DNA of 64,000 bases. Origin: Mangrovimonas spongiae (GTDB lineage Bacteria; Bacteroidota; Bacteroidia; Flavobacteriales; Flavobacteriaceae). The position numbers were made by a program, and so were the translations under genes. Shown here in pieces: positions 34,910 to 44,046 of the stretch (its first letter is position 1; each line of letters opens with the position of its first letter). The DNA lies in assembly GCF_003944795.1 (NCBI RefSeq), contig NZ_RWBG01000003.1, positions 1 to 64,000 on the forward strand, in the 5' to 3' direction. A model generated the notes under the pieces. That model was not told the DNA's origin. It saw only the letters and a list, made by a program, of their open reading frames with translations, and did not search any database.

Positions 34910-35010
34910 GACTATGAATTTAAGTTAGACAATAGTTGCTATTAATCAAGGGATGATTTTTTTCAATGCTCTAATTTACAATCTAGTATGGTTGAAACTG
35001 TAAATGAGTT

Positions 35011-35050
35011 ATAGACACCTAATCAACAAGCAATAGACATTTAATAGACA
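35011..35050 (+). promoter_or_regulatory. Three phased ATAGACA repeats
   Basis: ATAGACA occurs at 35011-35017, 35033-35039 and 35044-35050: spacings of 22 and 11 bp, one or two helical turns. It lies 100-140 bp upstream of the PepSY-like gene and just after the TPR-HTH regulator stop. A related TTAGACAAT occurs at about 34926. Candidate operator. Confidence 0.45.
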
Positions 35051-35090
35051 ATTTGTTTAATATGTTGATTATTAGAATGTTGTATTGGTT

Positions 35091-36830
35091 TTAGAGATTT
35101 TGAATAAAAGTGTCTAAATCGTCGTCTTCGGAGAGTTTAAGTTTTTTTCTTAGCCTGTAACGGCTCGTATTTAAAGAAGCTAAAGTAATATTTTGAAGTG
35201 TAGCAATGCTTCTACTATCAATTTTTAACCGTATTAAAGAGCAGAGTCTGATATCATTTTTACTTAGGTTAGGAAACTTTTCACCTAATTTACTGTAAAA
35301 CAAATCGCTTAATTTATCAAGTCGTTCAAAAAAGTCTTTAGTGTTTGTATCGAAACTTACTTTATTATGAATATCTTGTTCAAGTTCTTCTAGTAATTGT
35401 TTTTTTTCCTTTTTTCCAGCTTCTTTAAGGGCTTCAATTTTATGTCCTAGTAGTTCAATCCACTCCTGATTTTGGCTAAGATTAATAGCAAAATCAGATA
35501 AGTCTCGTTCTCTAGATTTAATTTCAGAATTTAACTGTTTTACTTTAAGGGTGGTGTTTTCTAAGGTTTTTTCTGCCAGTAATTGTTTATTTTTAGCATT
35601 TATTATGTGTTGTCTCCTCCTAATAAATAGAGAGGCTAAGAGAATTATTATAATAGAAAAAATTAAGGCAAAAACCCAAAGCTTTAAGCGCTGTCTTTTT
35701 ATTTTATTTTCTTTTTGTATTTGATCAATTTTAAAGCTTAATGACACACGATCTATAATACGATTGTTTAGTTCTGTTACCCATTTATTATCTGTTTTAT
35801 TGGCAACATCATTAAGGCTGTCAGATAATTTTAAAATGTTTTTAGATATAGCGTAGGCTTCCTTAATATCGCCTTTTGCATTTAGTAACATTTCTTTGGT
35901 TTTAAGAAACTCTAATTTTGATGTAATTGCTAAATTTTGGTTATGGGTATCTATTAATTGTAGCAACTTTTTATATGTTTTATTAGCATCATCAATATTA
36001 TGAAGCTTAATATTTGTCGTTATTAATTGATTGCCTGCGCTAATAAGACGCGTAACATCTATACGTTTGGTTTTTACATTTGGTGTTGTTTCGTAAAATC
36101 TAAAGTTTTTTTGGTAAAGCGGTAATGCTAATTCATATTCTTTTTGATCGTAATATATATCGGCAATATTATCCCTAATACTACCATTTAAACTGTGATT
36201 AGGCATTTTGATTTGTGTGATTTCATAGGCCTTATTAAAATAATAAAGCGCTTGATTGAAATCATTTTTAACCCAATAAAAAAAGAGTCCGTAGTTATTT
36301 AATGCCGATGGGTAGTAAATACCTTCATACATTTTGGAAAAATTAATATTTGCCAAATGCGTAGTTGCTGCACTATCTAATTTACCTAGTTTGGCATAAT
36401 TTTCAGCCATAATACTATAGGCAAAATTTTGCATTTCTATATAGTGATCCTTTTCATTTATAGGAAGATATTTTTTATGGGTTTTGTAATATTTAAAGAA
36501 ATCTTTATAAGCATTAATAGACTGTTCTGCAAAACCAATGTTATAAAACCAGTTGCCTGAGTGTAAATAACTATCTGTTTTTAATTTGTATTCACCTTCT
36601 ATTAATGGAAGTAAATCCATTGATTGAAAATGCTGTGATAAGTAGTTTTGTAATTGACTTTCTGTAAACGACGCACGTCTATAAGTTCTTATATCATCTT
36701 CGGGGAAGTTTTTATTCATCTTATGTCGTAGCTCGCGAAACTTTTTTAATGCCTCTAAACTACTTAAATCCTGTTGCGCTAAAGATAAGTCGCAAAACAG
36801 CAGACAAATGAAAACGATAAAGTATCTCAC
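35091..36830 (-). CDS. Membrane TPR-HTH transcriptional regulator
   Basis: 579 residues, GTG start with signal peptide (ends LSLAQ). Residues ~60-340 are TPR-like helices (for example ALNNYGLFFYWVKNDFNQAL, AHNPLY-type motif KEYELALPLYQKNF). One membrane helix follows (about 386-404, WVFALIFSIIIILLASLFI), then a coiled coil (~410-500), and a C-terminal helix-turn-helix of LuxR/GerE-like type (FPNLSKNDIRLCSLIRLKID to TSRYRLRKKLKL). TPRs face the periplasm and the DNA-binding end the cytoplasm. This architecture recurs in Flavobacteriia; the ligand is unknown. The PepSY-like gene and phased repeats downstream are possible targets. Confidence 0.87.
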   Translation of the reverse strand: MRYFIVFICLLFCDLSLAQQDLSSLEALKKFRELRHKMNKNFPEDDIRTYRRASFTESQLQNYLSQHFQSMDLLPLIEGEYKLKTDSYLHSGNWFYNIGFAEQSINAYKDFFKYYKTHKKYLPINEKDHYIEMQNFAYSIMAENYAKLGKLDSAATTHLANINFSKMYEGIYYPSALNNYGLFFYWVKNDFNQALYYFNKAYEITQIKMPNHSLNGSIRDNIADIYYDQKEYELALPLYQKNFRFYETTPNVKTKRIDVTRLISAGNQLITTNIKLHNIDDANKTYKKLLQLIDTHNQNLAITSKLEFLKTKEMLLNAKGDIKEAYAISKNILKLSDSLNDVANKTDNKWVTELNNRIIDRVSLSFKIDQIQKENKIKRQRLKLWVFALIFSIIIILLASLFIRRRQHIINAKNKQLLAEKTLENTTLKVKQLNSEIKSRERDLSDFAINLSQNQEWIELLGHKIEALKEAGKKEKKQLLEELEQDIHNKVSFDTNTKDFFERLDKLSDLFYSKLGEKFPNLSKNDIRLCSLIRLKIDSRSIATLQNITLASLNTSRYRLRKKLKLSEDDDLDTFIQNL

Positions 36831-36889
36831 AGAATGGATTGGTTTTCATAAAGATACGGATTTGTATAAAACTTAATGTAATGCTGTTT

Positions 36890-37828
36890 TTAAGGCGTAA
36901 ATTTAGCCTTTATTTTATCGACTATAGTTTGTGCCAATTTCTCTTTGCTTTCAACTGTCCATCCAGCGACGTGAGGTGTTAGTAATACATTTTTAGCTTG
37001 AATAAGATATTGAAACGCTTCGGGTATTTTAGAAGAAAACAAGCTTTCGAAAGACGCTTTTTCGTATTCCAGAACATCCAATCCAGCGCCAAGGATTTTC
37101 CCAGATTTTAAGGCTGTAACCAAATCTTGTGTTACCACACTTTTACCACGAGCCGTGTTAATTAGCCAAAACGGTTTTGCAAAGTTATTTATAAACGTAT
37201 TGTTTATCATATTTATGGTTTGCGGTGTTTGTGGTGTATGTAAACTTAATACATCTGCTTTTTGTTGTAATTCTTCAAGAGTAACTTGCTTACAGTTTGC
37301 ATCGCCAACATTGGGTTTAATATCGTAGCAAAGCACCTCAACATCAAAGCCACGTAATTTTTTGGCAAAGGCTTTACCCATATTACCATAACCAATTAAT
37401 CCTATGGTTTTGCCATCAAGCTCTACACCGCGATTGTCTTCTCGTAGCCATTTGCCGTTTCGTACGTCGTTATCAGCTTTATTAAGTTTATTAAACAGTG
37501 ATAATAACATGCCCAAAGCGTGCTCGCCAACAGCATTGCGATTACCTTCTGGTGCCGAAATTAAATACACATCTTTCTGTTTAGCATAATCACAATCGAT
37601 ATTTTCTAATCCTGCGCCCACACGACCAATAAATTTTAAGTTTGTTGCAGCATCCAGAAATGACTTGTCTATGGTAAAACGACTTCTTATAACCAAACCA
37701 TCGTATTGCTGGATTTTGGCTTCAATTTCAGCTTTTGATGAGGTATAATCTTCGTCGTTTGTAAAACCTAAATCGGTTAGTTGTTGTATGAGTAAAGGAT
37801 GATTAGTATCGAGATGTAGAATACGCAT
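36890..37828 (-). CDS. D-isomer 2-hydroxyacid dehydrogenase (phosphoglycerate-dehydrogenase-like)
   Basis: 312 residues from the ATG at 37828 (MRILHLDTNHP). A longer frame upstream runs through a palindromic repeat and is rejected. NAD-binding GxGxxG is IGLIGYGNMGKAFAKKL (about 143-159). The catalytic Arg is in LINTARGKSVV, the Glu in GLDVLEYEKASF and the His in LTPHVAGWTVESKEK. There is no C-terminal ACT domain, as in the short SerA form common in Bacteroidetes. It would oxidise 3-phosphoglycerate for serine synthesis or act on another 2-hydroxyacid; no serB or serC is adjacent to decide. Confidence 0.88.
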   Translation of the reverse strand: MRILHLDTNHPLLIQQLTDLGFTNDEDYTSSKAEIEAKIQQYDGLVIRSRFTIDKSFLDAATNLKFIGRVGAGLENIDCDYAKQKDVYLISAPEGNRNAVGEHALGMLLSLFNKLNKADNDVRNGKWLREDNRGVELDGKTIGLIGYGNMGKAFAKKLRGFDVEVLCYDIKPNVGDANCKQVTLEELQQKADVLSLHTPQTPQTINMINNTFINNFAKPFWLINTARGKSVVTQDLVTALKSGKILGAGLDVLEYEKASFESLFSSKIPEAFQYLIQAKNVLLTPHVAGWTVESKEKLAQTIVDKIKAKFTP

Positions 37829-37860
37829 GATGTTATTTTGTTGTAAAATTACGAAGTTTT

Positions 37861-37944
37861 GCGTTAGCGATTGCGCCTTTGTTGGAGCTCTTTTTTTATA
37901 AAAAAAAGCGACTGGCAAAAGCGCGACCCTACAGGGGAACGCCC
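37861..37944. repeat. Long imperfect palindrome, probable dispersed intergenic repeat
   Basis: About 80 bp reads nearly the same on both strands: outer GCGTT (37861-37865) against AACGC, then GCGATTGCGCC against the GCGCGACC region, centred on TTTTTTTATAAAAAAA (about 37891-37906). It is unusually GC-rich at the ends for this genome. It resembles short repeats often found between flavobacterial genes, but no second copy is present in the window. It also forms the mgtE-side boundary of the dehydrogenase gene and could act as a terminator for it. Confidence 0.45.
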
Positions 37945-37946
37945 AA

Positions 37947-39317
37947 TTAAATACCTAAGATAAGTTTGGCAATGGTAAAGTAAATAAGAATGCCAAAAAT
38001 ATCGTTACTGGTGGTAATAAAAGGGCCTGTGGCAATGGCGGGATCGATGCCGCGTTTGTCTAAAAATAAGGGAACAAACGTGCCTATTAAACCAGCAACA
38101 ATAATAACTACAACTAAGGAAATGGATATGGCAAATGCGGTTTTAGCGTCTTGTTGTGAAACCCAAACAAATAGAAAGAGGAATATGGCCAGGATAATAC
38201 CATTGAGTGCTGCGAGGAGCATTTCTTTCATTAGGCGGCTGTTTATGCTTCCTTTAATATCGTCGTTAGCTAAACCTTGAACAATGATTGCACTAGATTG
38301 TACGCCTACGTTTCCTGCCATGGCGGCAATAAGTGGTGTGAAAAAGAATAGGATAGCGTATTTTGAAAAGGCTTCGTGAAATCCTTCCATAATTAAAAAG
38401 GCGCCAACACCACCAATAAGGCCAAGAAACAACCAAGGAATACGTGCGCGGGTGAGTTGCCAAATGCTATCATCTGCTTCAACATCTTGTGAGATACCTG
38501 CTGCCAATTGATAGTCCTTTTCGGCTTCTTCTTTCATGACATCTACAATGTCATCTATGGTAATACGGCCTAATAATATTTGATTGTCATCAACCACAGG
38601 AATGGCTTCCAAATCGTATTTAGACATTACTCTGGCAACGTCTTCTACATCGTCGTTTACATTTACAAAGTCGACATTGTCTTTTGCTATATCGGCAATT
38701 TTTTGTTCATTTTTTGCCGTGATTAAATCTTTTAACGATAGTCTACCAATAAGTTTTTCTTCTTTGGTTACTACGTAAATGGAGTGTACTCTTGTAACAT
38801 CTTTAGCTTGCCCACGAATACGACGTAGGCAGCCTGCAACGGTCCAAGTTTCGTATACTTTTACCAACTCTTTAGCCATTAAACCACCGGCAGTATCTTC
38901 GTCGTAAGCGAGAAGTTCTCGGATTTCGGCTTGGTGTTCTTCGTCCTCGATATTGGAGATGACAGCTTGACGACGATCTTCAGGAAGTTCGTTGATAATG
39001 TCGGCAGCATCATCGGTATCGAGCTCTTCAATTTCTTCGGCAATTTCTTTAATCGAGAGGTTTTCAAGGATTTTTTCACGATTGTCCTCATCGAGTTCCA
39101 TTAAGACATCCGAGGTGGTTTCGGAGTCGAGAAGCTTGATAATATACGTGGCTTCGTCTAAGTTGAGTTCGTCTAGAATTTCGGCAACATCGGCATAGTG
39201 ATATTCATTCAACAAGATTTTTAATTCTTTATTATCTTGTTGTTCAATAAGTTGCTCTACTTGCTCTACAAGGGCTTCGGTAAGTTCGAATTGTATGTGC
39301 TCTTTTTCTTCAGACAA
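37947..39317 (-). CDS. mgtE: Magnesium transporter MgtE
   Basis: 456 residues, TTG start. The N-terminal acidic superhelical Mg-sensor domain (HYADVAEILDELNLDEATYI, about 40-60, with many D/E), two CBS domains (about 140-265; VHSIYVVTKEEKLIGRLSL and AIPVVDDNQILLGRITIDD) and five C-terminal membrane helices including PLIAAMAGNVGVQSSAI (the pore-lining motif) are all visible. It is a Mg2+ channel gated by intracellular Mg2+. It lies 12 bp after rsmA and is the last gene of a DUF4286-rsmA-mgtE operon. Confidence 0.95.
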   Translation of the reverse strand: MSEEKEHIQFELTEALVEQVEQLIEQQDNKELKILLNEYHYADVAEILDELNLDEATYIIKLLDSETTSDVLMELDEDNREKILENLSIKEIAEEIEELDTDDAADIINELPEDRRQAVISNIEDEEHQAEIRELLAYDEDTAGGLMAKELVKVYETWTVAGCLRRIRGQAKDVTRVHSIYVVTKEEKLIGRLSLKDLITAKNEQKIADIAKDNVDFVNVNDDVEDVARVMSKYDLEAIPVVDDNQILLGRITIDDIVDVMKEEAEKDYQLAAGISQDVEADDSIWQLTRARIPWLFLGLIGGVGAFLIMEGFHEAFSKYAILFFFTPLIAAMAGNVGVQSSAIIVQGLANDDIKGSINSRLMKEMLLAALNGIILAIFLFLFVWVSQQDAKTAFAISISLVVVIIVAGLIGTFVPLFLDKRGIDPAIATGPFITTSNDIFGILIYFTIAKLILGI

Positions 39318-39329
39318 ACAAAATAGGTT

Positions 39330-40100
39330 TTATTGGTTTTCGATAGCTTGTGTAAGCTCGATAAATTCTTGAACGCTTAATTGCTCGGGTCGTTTGCCAA
39401 ATATAGCATTTGCTTTTAAATTATCATTCAAATTGAATGTTTTTAAACTATTACGTAATGTTTTTCGGCGTTGTTGAAAAGCTTGTTTTACGACTTTGAA
39501 AAACAGTTTTTCATTACAAGGCAAGGTGTAGTTGTCTTTTCGTTTTAAAAGTAATACACCAGAATCGACTTTTGGCGGCGGGTTAAATACCGATGGTGGT
39601 ACTGTAAATAAGTACTTAGCATCGTAAAATGCTTGTACTAAAACAGACAAAATACCATACGTTTTACTACCTTCTTTTTCACAAATACGTTTGGCAACTT
39701 CCTTTTGAAACATACCTGAAAACTCTGGAACTTGATCGCGCATTTCCAGGGCTTTAAATACAATTTGTGAGGAAATATTATATGGGTAATTGCCTATTAT
39801 GGCAAAGGGCTCGTTATTAAAGACTTCTGTTAAATTGTATTTTAAAAAGTCTTGCTCTATAACTTTATCAGCCAGGTTGAGGTAATTATTTTTTAAATAT
39901 TCAACCGATTCAGTATCAATTTCTATCACGTAGGTTGTGACGTCTTTTTTTAAAAGATACTTTGTAAGTACGCCCATTCCAGGACCAATTTCCAACACAT
40001 TTTTGTAGCCTTCAAGAGATAAGCTATCGGCTATTTTTTTAGCAATATTTTCATCGGTTAGAAAGTGTTGCCCGAGATGTTTTTTAGCGCGTACAGACAT
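39330..40100 (-). CDS. rsmA: 16S rRNA dimethyladenosine transferase
   Basis: 256 residues; dimethylates two adjacent adenosines near the 3' end of 16S rRNA (KsgA) during 30S assembly. [18 protein letters not shown] (about 6-23), the SAM loop [15 protein letters not shown] (about 36-50) and the catalytic NYPYNIS (about 105, N-x-P-Y type) are canonical. [14 protein letters not shown] follows later, as in the family. It starts one base after the DUF4286 stop codon and is followed at 12 bp by mgtE. Confidence 0.97.
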   Translation of the reverse strand: MSVRAKKHLGQHFLTDENIAKKIADSLSLEGYKNVLEIGPGMGVLTKYLLKKDVTTYVIEIDTESVEYLKNNYLNLADKVIEQDFLKYNLTEVFNNEPFAIIGNYPYNISSQIVFKALEMRDQVPEFSGMFQKEVAKRICEKEGSKTYGILSVLVQAFYDAKYLFTVPPSVFNPPPKVDSGVLLLKRKDNYTLPCNEKLFFKVVKQAFQQRRKTLRNSLKTFNLNDNLKANAIFGKRPEQLSVQEFIELTQAIENQ

Positions 40101-40101
40101 A

Positions 40102-40425
40102 TTAATTGAATGTTACAGAAAATTCGTCAATCACTTCTAACTCTGTTCTAAAGGCTAGCATTTTATCGGCAAAGCGTTTTATGCCGTCTTGACGCATAGC
40201 CTCGGCGTGGTTTTTATAATATTCCTGTAATGCTTCTTTGGATTTTGCACGATATTGAATGGAGTAGGTTATGCCTCCCATGTCTTCTTCTACAAGGACT
40301 TTGGTGAGTTTAGCTTCGGTAAAAAGCCCAGTAGAAAGGACTACTGGAATATGGTTTTTTATCCAATTAAGCCATTCGTCGTGAATGCTATCGTCTATGT
40401 TTACGGTTACGTTGTAAATAATCAT
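40102..40425 (-). CDS. DUF4286-family small protein
   Basis: 107 residues; the ATG at 40425 ([19 protein letters not shown]) is the family start, and the exact -7 box at 40444-40451 would lie inside any longer frame. A ferredoxin-like alpha/beta fold is likely (YNVTVNI strand; [20 protein letters not shown]; a long helix [13 protein letters not shown]). To my knowledge it has no assigned function. It is commonly found just upstream of rsmA in Bacteroidetes and is first in this operon. Confidence 0.88.
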   Translation of the reverse strand: MIIYNVTVNIDDSIHDEWLNWIKNHIPVVLSTGLFTEAKLTKVLVEEDMGGITYSIQYRAKSKEALQEYYKNHAEAMRQDGIKRFADKMLAFRTELEVIDEFSVTFN

Positions 40426-40443
40426 TACTAATGAGTTTAAGCG

Positions 40444-40451
40444 CAAAGATA
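40444..40451 (-). promoter_or_regulatory. -7 box for the DUF4286-rsmA-mgtE operon
   Basis: TATCTTTG on the minus strand matches TAnnTTTG, 19 bp before the ATG at 40425. It supports the shorter start of DUF4286. Confidence 0.6.
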
Positions 40452-40483
40452 AACAGAATGTAATAGCTTAATGCGGTTATGAC

Positions 40484-42268
40484 TTAATTTATGGTATCGC
40501 CACGGAGCATTCGGTATTTTTTTCTGGCTTCGACGTAGTAGATACTGTCTTCGTGGTTGAAGATAATTTTTTCGTAAAAAGGTTTGGCTTTCTCGGGTTC
40601 AGCTAAAATATTGTTGTAGACTTCTGCTAGCGAAAAATAGGCATCGTCTGCTAGAATATCATCGCTGTAATTGGTGATAATGTTTTGGTAATTGGCAATG
40701 GCTTTGTTGTATTGTTTTTTATCCTCAAAAAGTTGTGCTTGTTTTAATAATGCTTGATCTTCTATACTTTTGCCTTTGTGTTCTTCTAGAATAGTGCCTA
40801 AGAGTGTAATGGCTTCGTCGGTTTTGTTTTGATATGCCATTAAATCGGCTTTTGCATAAAGTTTTAAAGCGGTTTGTGTAGAATCTTCGTATTTGTTATC
40901 TGTGATTAGTAACATTAAGTCCAAAGCATCGTTAGCAATAAGTTGCGTTGTTGAGGATTTTAAGATTTTTAGTTGCGATTCTGCCCATTTAAAATCGCCT
41001 TTGTAATAACTGGTTTGCGCTACTTTAAACCTTGCCTCTTGCGATAAGGTGCTGTTTTTTAGATTTCTTTGAATTTGAGAAAAGTAAATAAGTGCTTCGT
41101 TAAAACGTTCTTCAAACACTAAAATATCACCTAAGGTTAATTTTACTTTGGCCTCTTGAAATTTACTTAGAGGGAGTTTTAATGTCTCTCGAAGCTTAGT
41201 TATTGCTAGAGATGTTTTGTTTAAATTAAAAGCAAGAAAATTGGCGTAAGAGATTTGTAAATCAAGCGTTGTAGTAAACTTGCCATAAGTATCAAAAAGT
41301 GAGGTGTACTTTTCTTGTATGCTGTTGTAGCCTTCTTTATTAGCCAGTTGTGTTTCAAGGTTAATAAGTTTGTTTTCGGCTTCTAAAATAGTTTCTGTGT
41401 CTTGTGCTGTTTCTGTTATATGAGTAAAAATTTTAATAGCTGTGTTATAGCGTTTGTCCTCTTGGGCGTTGTCCCCCAACTCAATAATTCTGCTTAAACT
41501 CACAGGGTTTCTGGCAAAAATGGCTTTTTCTTGCATAAACGCTTTGTTGTATTCTTTTTGCTGAATAAACAACCAACTCAACATTTCATTCCACAGTAAA
41601 TTGGGGGTTTCTTGTAATTTTTTTAAGAGAATTTTTCTTAATAAAACATTGTTTTCGTTTTCTGGGTTTTCGCTAATAAAATCGCTAAAAATTCTTTTGG
41701 TATTGTTTAAATAGCTCTCGTTAAGGTTGTTGTTTAAAAAGTTTAAATAGCTATTAAACATTTTTTCAATTTTTCCTTGTTCTCCATAAATTCTAGCCAA
41801 TTGAACATTAAACTTTAACTCTGGGTTAAGCTCCATCGCTTTTTGGTAAGCCAAAATAGCATAATCTAGTAGCGATTTATCTTCAAAAGCACGACCTACT
41901 ATATAAGCATAACGTGGGTTTTTATCTACAAAGCTTAGGGCTACATCATAATTTTCATTTGCCTTTAATTGGTTTTTTTGTAATTGAAAATTATACCCCA
42001 ATTCTATTTGTAGTGCAGGATATTTGGTTCTTGAAATTTGTGTTGTAAGTAATTCTTCAGCTTCTTTAAATTGTTCCAGATTTTGATGCGATTCTACTAA
42101 AGCAAAAAGGTATTTGTAATTGTTAGGAGACGTTTCTAATAGTTTTTGGTAAGAAATAATAGCTTTTTCAAATTCTCCGTTTTTAAAATACTCGTTAGCC
42201 AAATCTTCATCTTGAGCGAAACTCAAGGTTATGATTAAGGTAAAGAATAAAGTGAATAGATTTCTCAT
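40484..42268 (-). CDS. Exported TPR protein
   Basis: 594 residues: a signal peptide (ends TLSFAQ), then TPR repeats through the whole length (for example EYFKNGEFEKAIISYQKLLE, then AIANYQNIITNYSDDILADD and AYFSLAEVYNNILAEPEKAK). It likely forms a solenoid scaffold in the periplasm. Family members in Bacteroidetes have been linked to outer-membrane or gliding-associated assemblies, but nothing here points to a specific partner. A near-consensus -7 box (TATCTTTA, 42285-42292) lies just upstream. Confidence 0.85.
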   Translation of the reverse strand: MRNLFTLFFTLIITLSFAQDEDLANEYFKNGEFEKAIISYQKLLETSPNNYKYLFALVESHQNLEQFKEAEELLTTQISRTKYPALQIELGYNFQLQKNQLKANENYDVALSFVDKNPRYAYIVGRAFEDKSLLDYAILAYQKAMELNPELKFNVQLARIYGEQGKIEKMFNSYLNFLNNNLNESYLNNTKRIFSDFISENPENENNVLLRKILLKKLQETPNLLWNEMLSWLFIQQKEYNKAFMQEKAIFARNPVSLSRIIELGDNAQEDKRYNTAIKIFTHITETAQDTETILEAENKLINLETQLANKEGYNSIQEKYTSLFDTYGKFTTTLDLQISYANFLAFNLNKTSLAITKLRETLKLPLSKFQEAKVKLTLGDILVFEERFNEALIYFSQIQRNLKNSTLSQEARFKVAQTSYYKGDFKWAESQLKILKSSTTQLIANDALDLMLLITDNKYEDSTQTALKLYAKADLMAYQNKTDEAITLLGTILEEHKGKSIEDQALLKQAQLFEDKKQYNKAIANYQNIITNYSDDILADDAYFSLAEVYNNILAEPEKAKPFYEKIIFNHEDSIYYVEARKKYRMLRGDTIN

Positions 42269-42331
42269 AATAAAAACTAATGAGTAAAGATATAAAATGA
42301 GATATGCTATTGTGTGAATTTTTTAATAAAA

Positions 42332-42358
42332 AATGCCCGAATGCTTAATTCAGGCATT
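42332..42358 (-). terminator. Terminator after the 43-residue gene
   Basis: AATGCC...GAAT pairs with ATTC...GGCATT, followed on the minus strand by a T run. It separates the small gene from the TPR gene promoter. Confidence 0.75.
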
Positions 42359-42433
42359 GACCAATCAATATAAAAGTGCTATTAATCACTAAACATGATT
42401 CAATTATTTTGATTGGGACAAAAAGGATTTGTT

Positions 42434-42565
42434 TTATTCGTCCAAAATAGTAGCCGTTACGGTTTTATTTTCTGATTGATTACCAAAATCAAAATCTGAA
42501 AATAAAAGTTTTCCAGCTAAAAAAGCGAGTACGGCTAAAAGAATAATACGTTTTAAATTCTTCAT
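42434..42565 (-). CDS. 43-residue membrane-anchored small protein
   Basis: The ORF has 43 codons plus TAA. A basic start MKNLKR is followed by one hydrophobic helix IILLAVLAFLAGKLLF and a polar, acidic tail (SDFDFGNQSENKTVTATILD). It is the only ORF in a 300 bp interval bounded by two terminators (42631-42674 upstream, 42332-42358 downstream), so it appears to be an independent transcription unit, which argues for a real gene. Topology would be a single span with the C-terminus outside, or an uncleaved signal anchor. No homologous family recognised. Confidence 0.6.
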   Translation of the reverse strand: MKNLKRIILLAVLAFLAGKLLFSDFDFGNQSENKTVTATILDE

Positions 42566-42630
42566 TACCAGTAAGTAGGTTTAAGTTCTTAACCTTACTA
42601 ACTTCTGTAAAAAAATTGTGATATACAAGT

Positions 42631-42674
42631 AAAACGCAAAAAAATCGGTGAATGACCCGGTTTTTTTGCGTTTT
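42631..42674. terminator. Long bidirectional terminator after serS
   Basis: An 18 bp stem (42631-42648 with 42657-42674, 17 of 18 paired) around an 8 nt loop, containing A7/T7 runs. It lies 28 bp past the serS stop. Confidence 0.85.
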
Positions 42675-42702
42675 GTCTTGAAAATATGAAAAAACCTACA
42701 GG

Positions 42703-43986
42703 TTAGTCAATCATTTCGAAACCTGTGTAAGGAATTAAAACTTCCGGTATTTTTATACCATTTTCGGTTTGGTAGTTTTCTAGAATACCAGCTAAAACTC
42801 TTGGTAATGCTAACGAGCTACCGTTTAATGTGTGTGCTAATTCTTTTTTACCTTGATTGTTTTTTAAGCGTAGTTTTAATCTATTTGCTTGATAGGTTTC
42901 AAAGTTTGATACAGACGAAATTTCTAACCAACGGTTTTGAGCTGTAGAGAACACTTCAAAATCGAAGGTAAGAGTAGCAGTAAACCCTAAATCGCCACCA
43001 CATAATCGTAAAATACGGTATGGTAATTTTAAGTCTTGTAATAGGGTTTTTACATGTTTCACCATATCGTCTAAGGCTTGATAAGAATTTTCAGGCTTTT
43101 CAACTCTTACAATTTCAACTTTTTCAAATTGGTGTAATCTATTTAAACCTCTTACATCTTTCCCATAACTTCCTGCTTCTCGTCTAAAACATGGTGAATA
43201 AGCGGTATGTTTTATTGGAAGATCTGTTTCGTTTAATAATACATCTCTATAGATATTGGTAATAGGAACTTCGGAGGTTGGAATTAAGTATAATGTGTCT
43301 TCTGATACGTTATTGGCAATCTCATACATTTGGCCTTCTTTGTCTGGTAGTTGTCCAGTTCCGTAGCCTGAAGCTGTATTAATTAAAAAAGGCGGGATAA
43401 TTTCTTCGTAGCCAGCATCAGCATTTTTATCTAAAAAATACTGTATTAAAGCACGTTGAAGTCTAGCACCTTTTCCTTTGTAAACAGGGAATCCGGCGCC
43501 TGTAATTTTTGAGCCTAATTCAAAATCTATTATGTTATATTTTTTGGCCAATTCCCAATGTGGTAAAGCTTTATCATGAAGTTTTGGAATATCTCCTTCT
43601 CTAAAAATTTCTTCATTGTCTTCATCAGACTTTCCGTTTGGTACAGACTCGTGTGGTACGTTTGGAATGGTGTATAACAAATCGTTCAATTGGTTTGAAA
43701 TGTTATTTAACTCATCAGAAAGTATTTTAGATTCCTCTTTTAGGTTAGATGTTTTACTTTTTATATCGTTGGCTTTTTCTACTTCTCCAGATTTAAAAAG
43801 CATACCAATTTCTTTGGATAAGGTGTTAGATTCGGCTAAAATATTATCTAAACGTGTTTGCGTTTTTCTACGGTTTTCGTCTAATTGTAAGACATTGTTA
43901 ATTGTTTCTGTAGCGTCTAAGTTTCTTTTTTTTAGAGCTTCAATAACATTGTCTTTATTTTCTCTAATGTATGGTACTTGTAACAT
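42703..43986 (-). CDS. serS: Seryl-tRNA synthetase
   Basis: A 427-residue class II synthetase charging tRNA-Ser (and tRNA-Sec where present). The N-terminal antiparallel coiled-coil arm spans ~27-110. Motif 2 (SPCFRREAGSYGKDVRGLNR, about 265-284) and motif 3 (HTLNGSSLALPRVLAGILEN, about 392-411) are intact. The length is normal. A consensus -7 box lies 29 bp upstream, and a strong terminator follows. Confidence 0.97.
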   Translation of the reverse strand: MLQVPYIRENKDNVIEALKKRNLDATETINNVLQLDENRRKTQTRLDNILAESNTLSKEIGMLFKSGEVEKANDIKSKTSNLKEESKILSDELNNISNQLNDLLYTIPNVPHESVPNGKSDEDNEEIFREGDIPKLHDKALPHWELAKKYNIIDFELGSKITGAGFPVYKGKGARLQRALIQYFLDKNADAGYEEIIPPFLINTASGYGTGQLPDKEGQMYEIANNVSEDTLYLIPTSEVPITNIYRDVLLNETDLPIKHTAYSPCFRREAGSYGKDVRGLNRLHQFEKVEIVRVEKPENSYQALDDMVKHVKTLLQDLKLPYRILRLCGGDLGFTATLTFDFEVFSTAQNRWLEISSVSNFETYQANRLKLRLKNNQGKKELAHTLNGSSLALPRVLAGILENYQTENGIKIPEVLIPYTGFEMID

Positions 43987-44014
43987 GCTGTTTCTTTTGA
44001 GGAAATTTAAAAAG

Positions 44015-44022
44015 CAAAAGTA
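44015..44022 (-). promoter_or_regulatory. -7 box for serS
   Basis: TACTTTTG on the minus strand; the same octamer serves metG. Short leader of about 20 nt. Confidence 0.55.
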
Positions 44023-44046
44023 ACAAGTTTTTAAATAAAAGTGTGT

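Noticed and set aside
37829-37918. Extended N-terminus of the 2-hydroxyacid dehydrogenase
   Set aside because: It runs through the palindromic repeat and has a basic, non-homologous sequence; the ATG at 37828 matches the family start.
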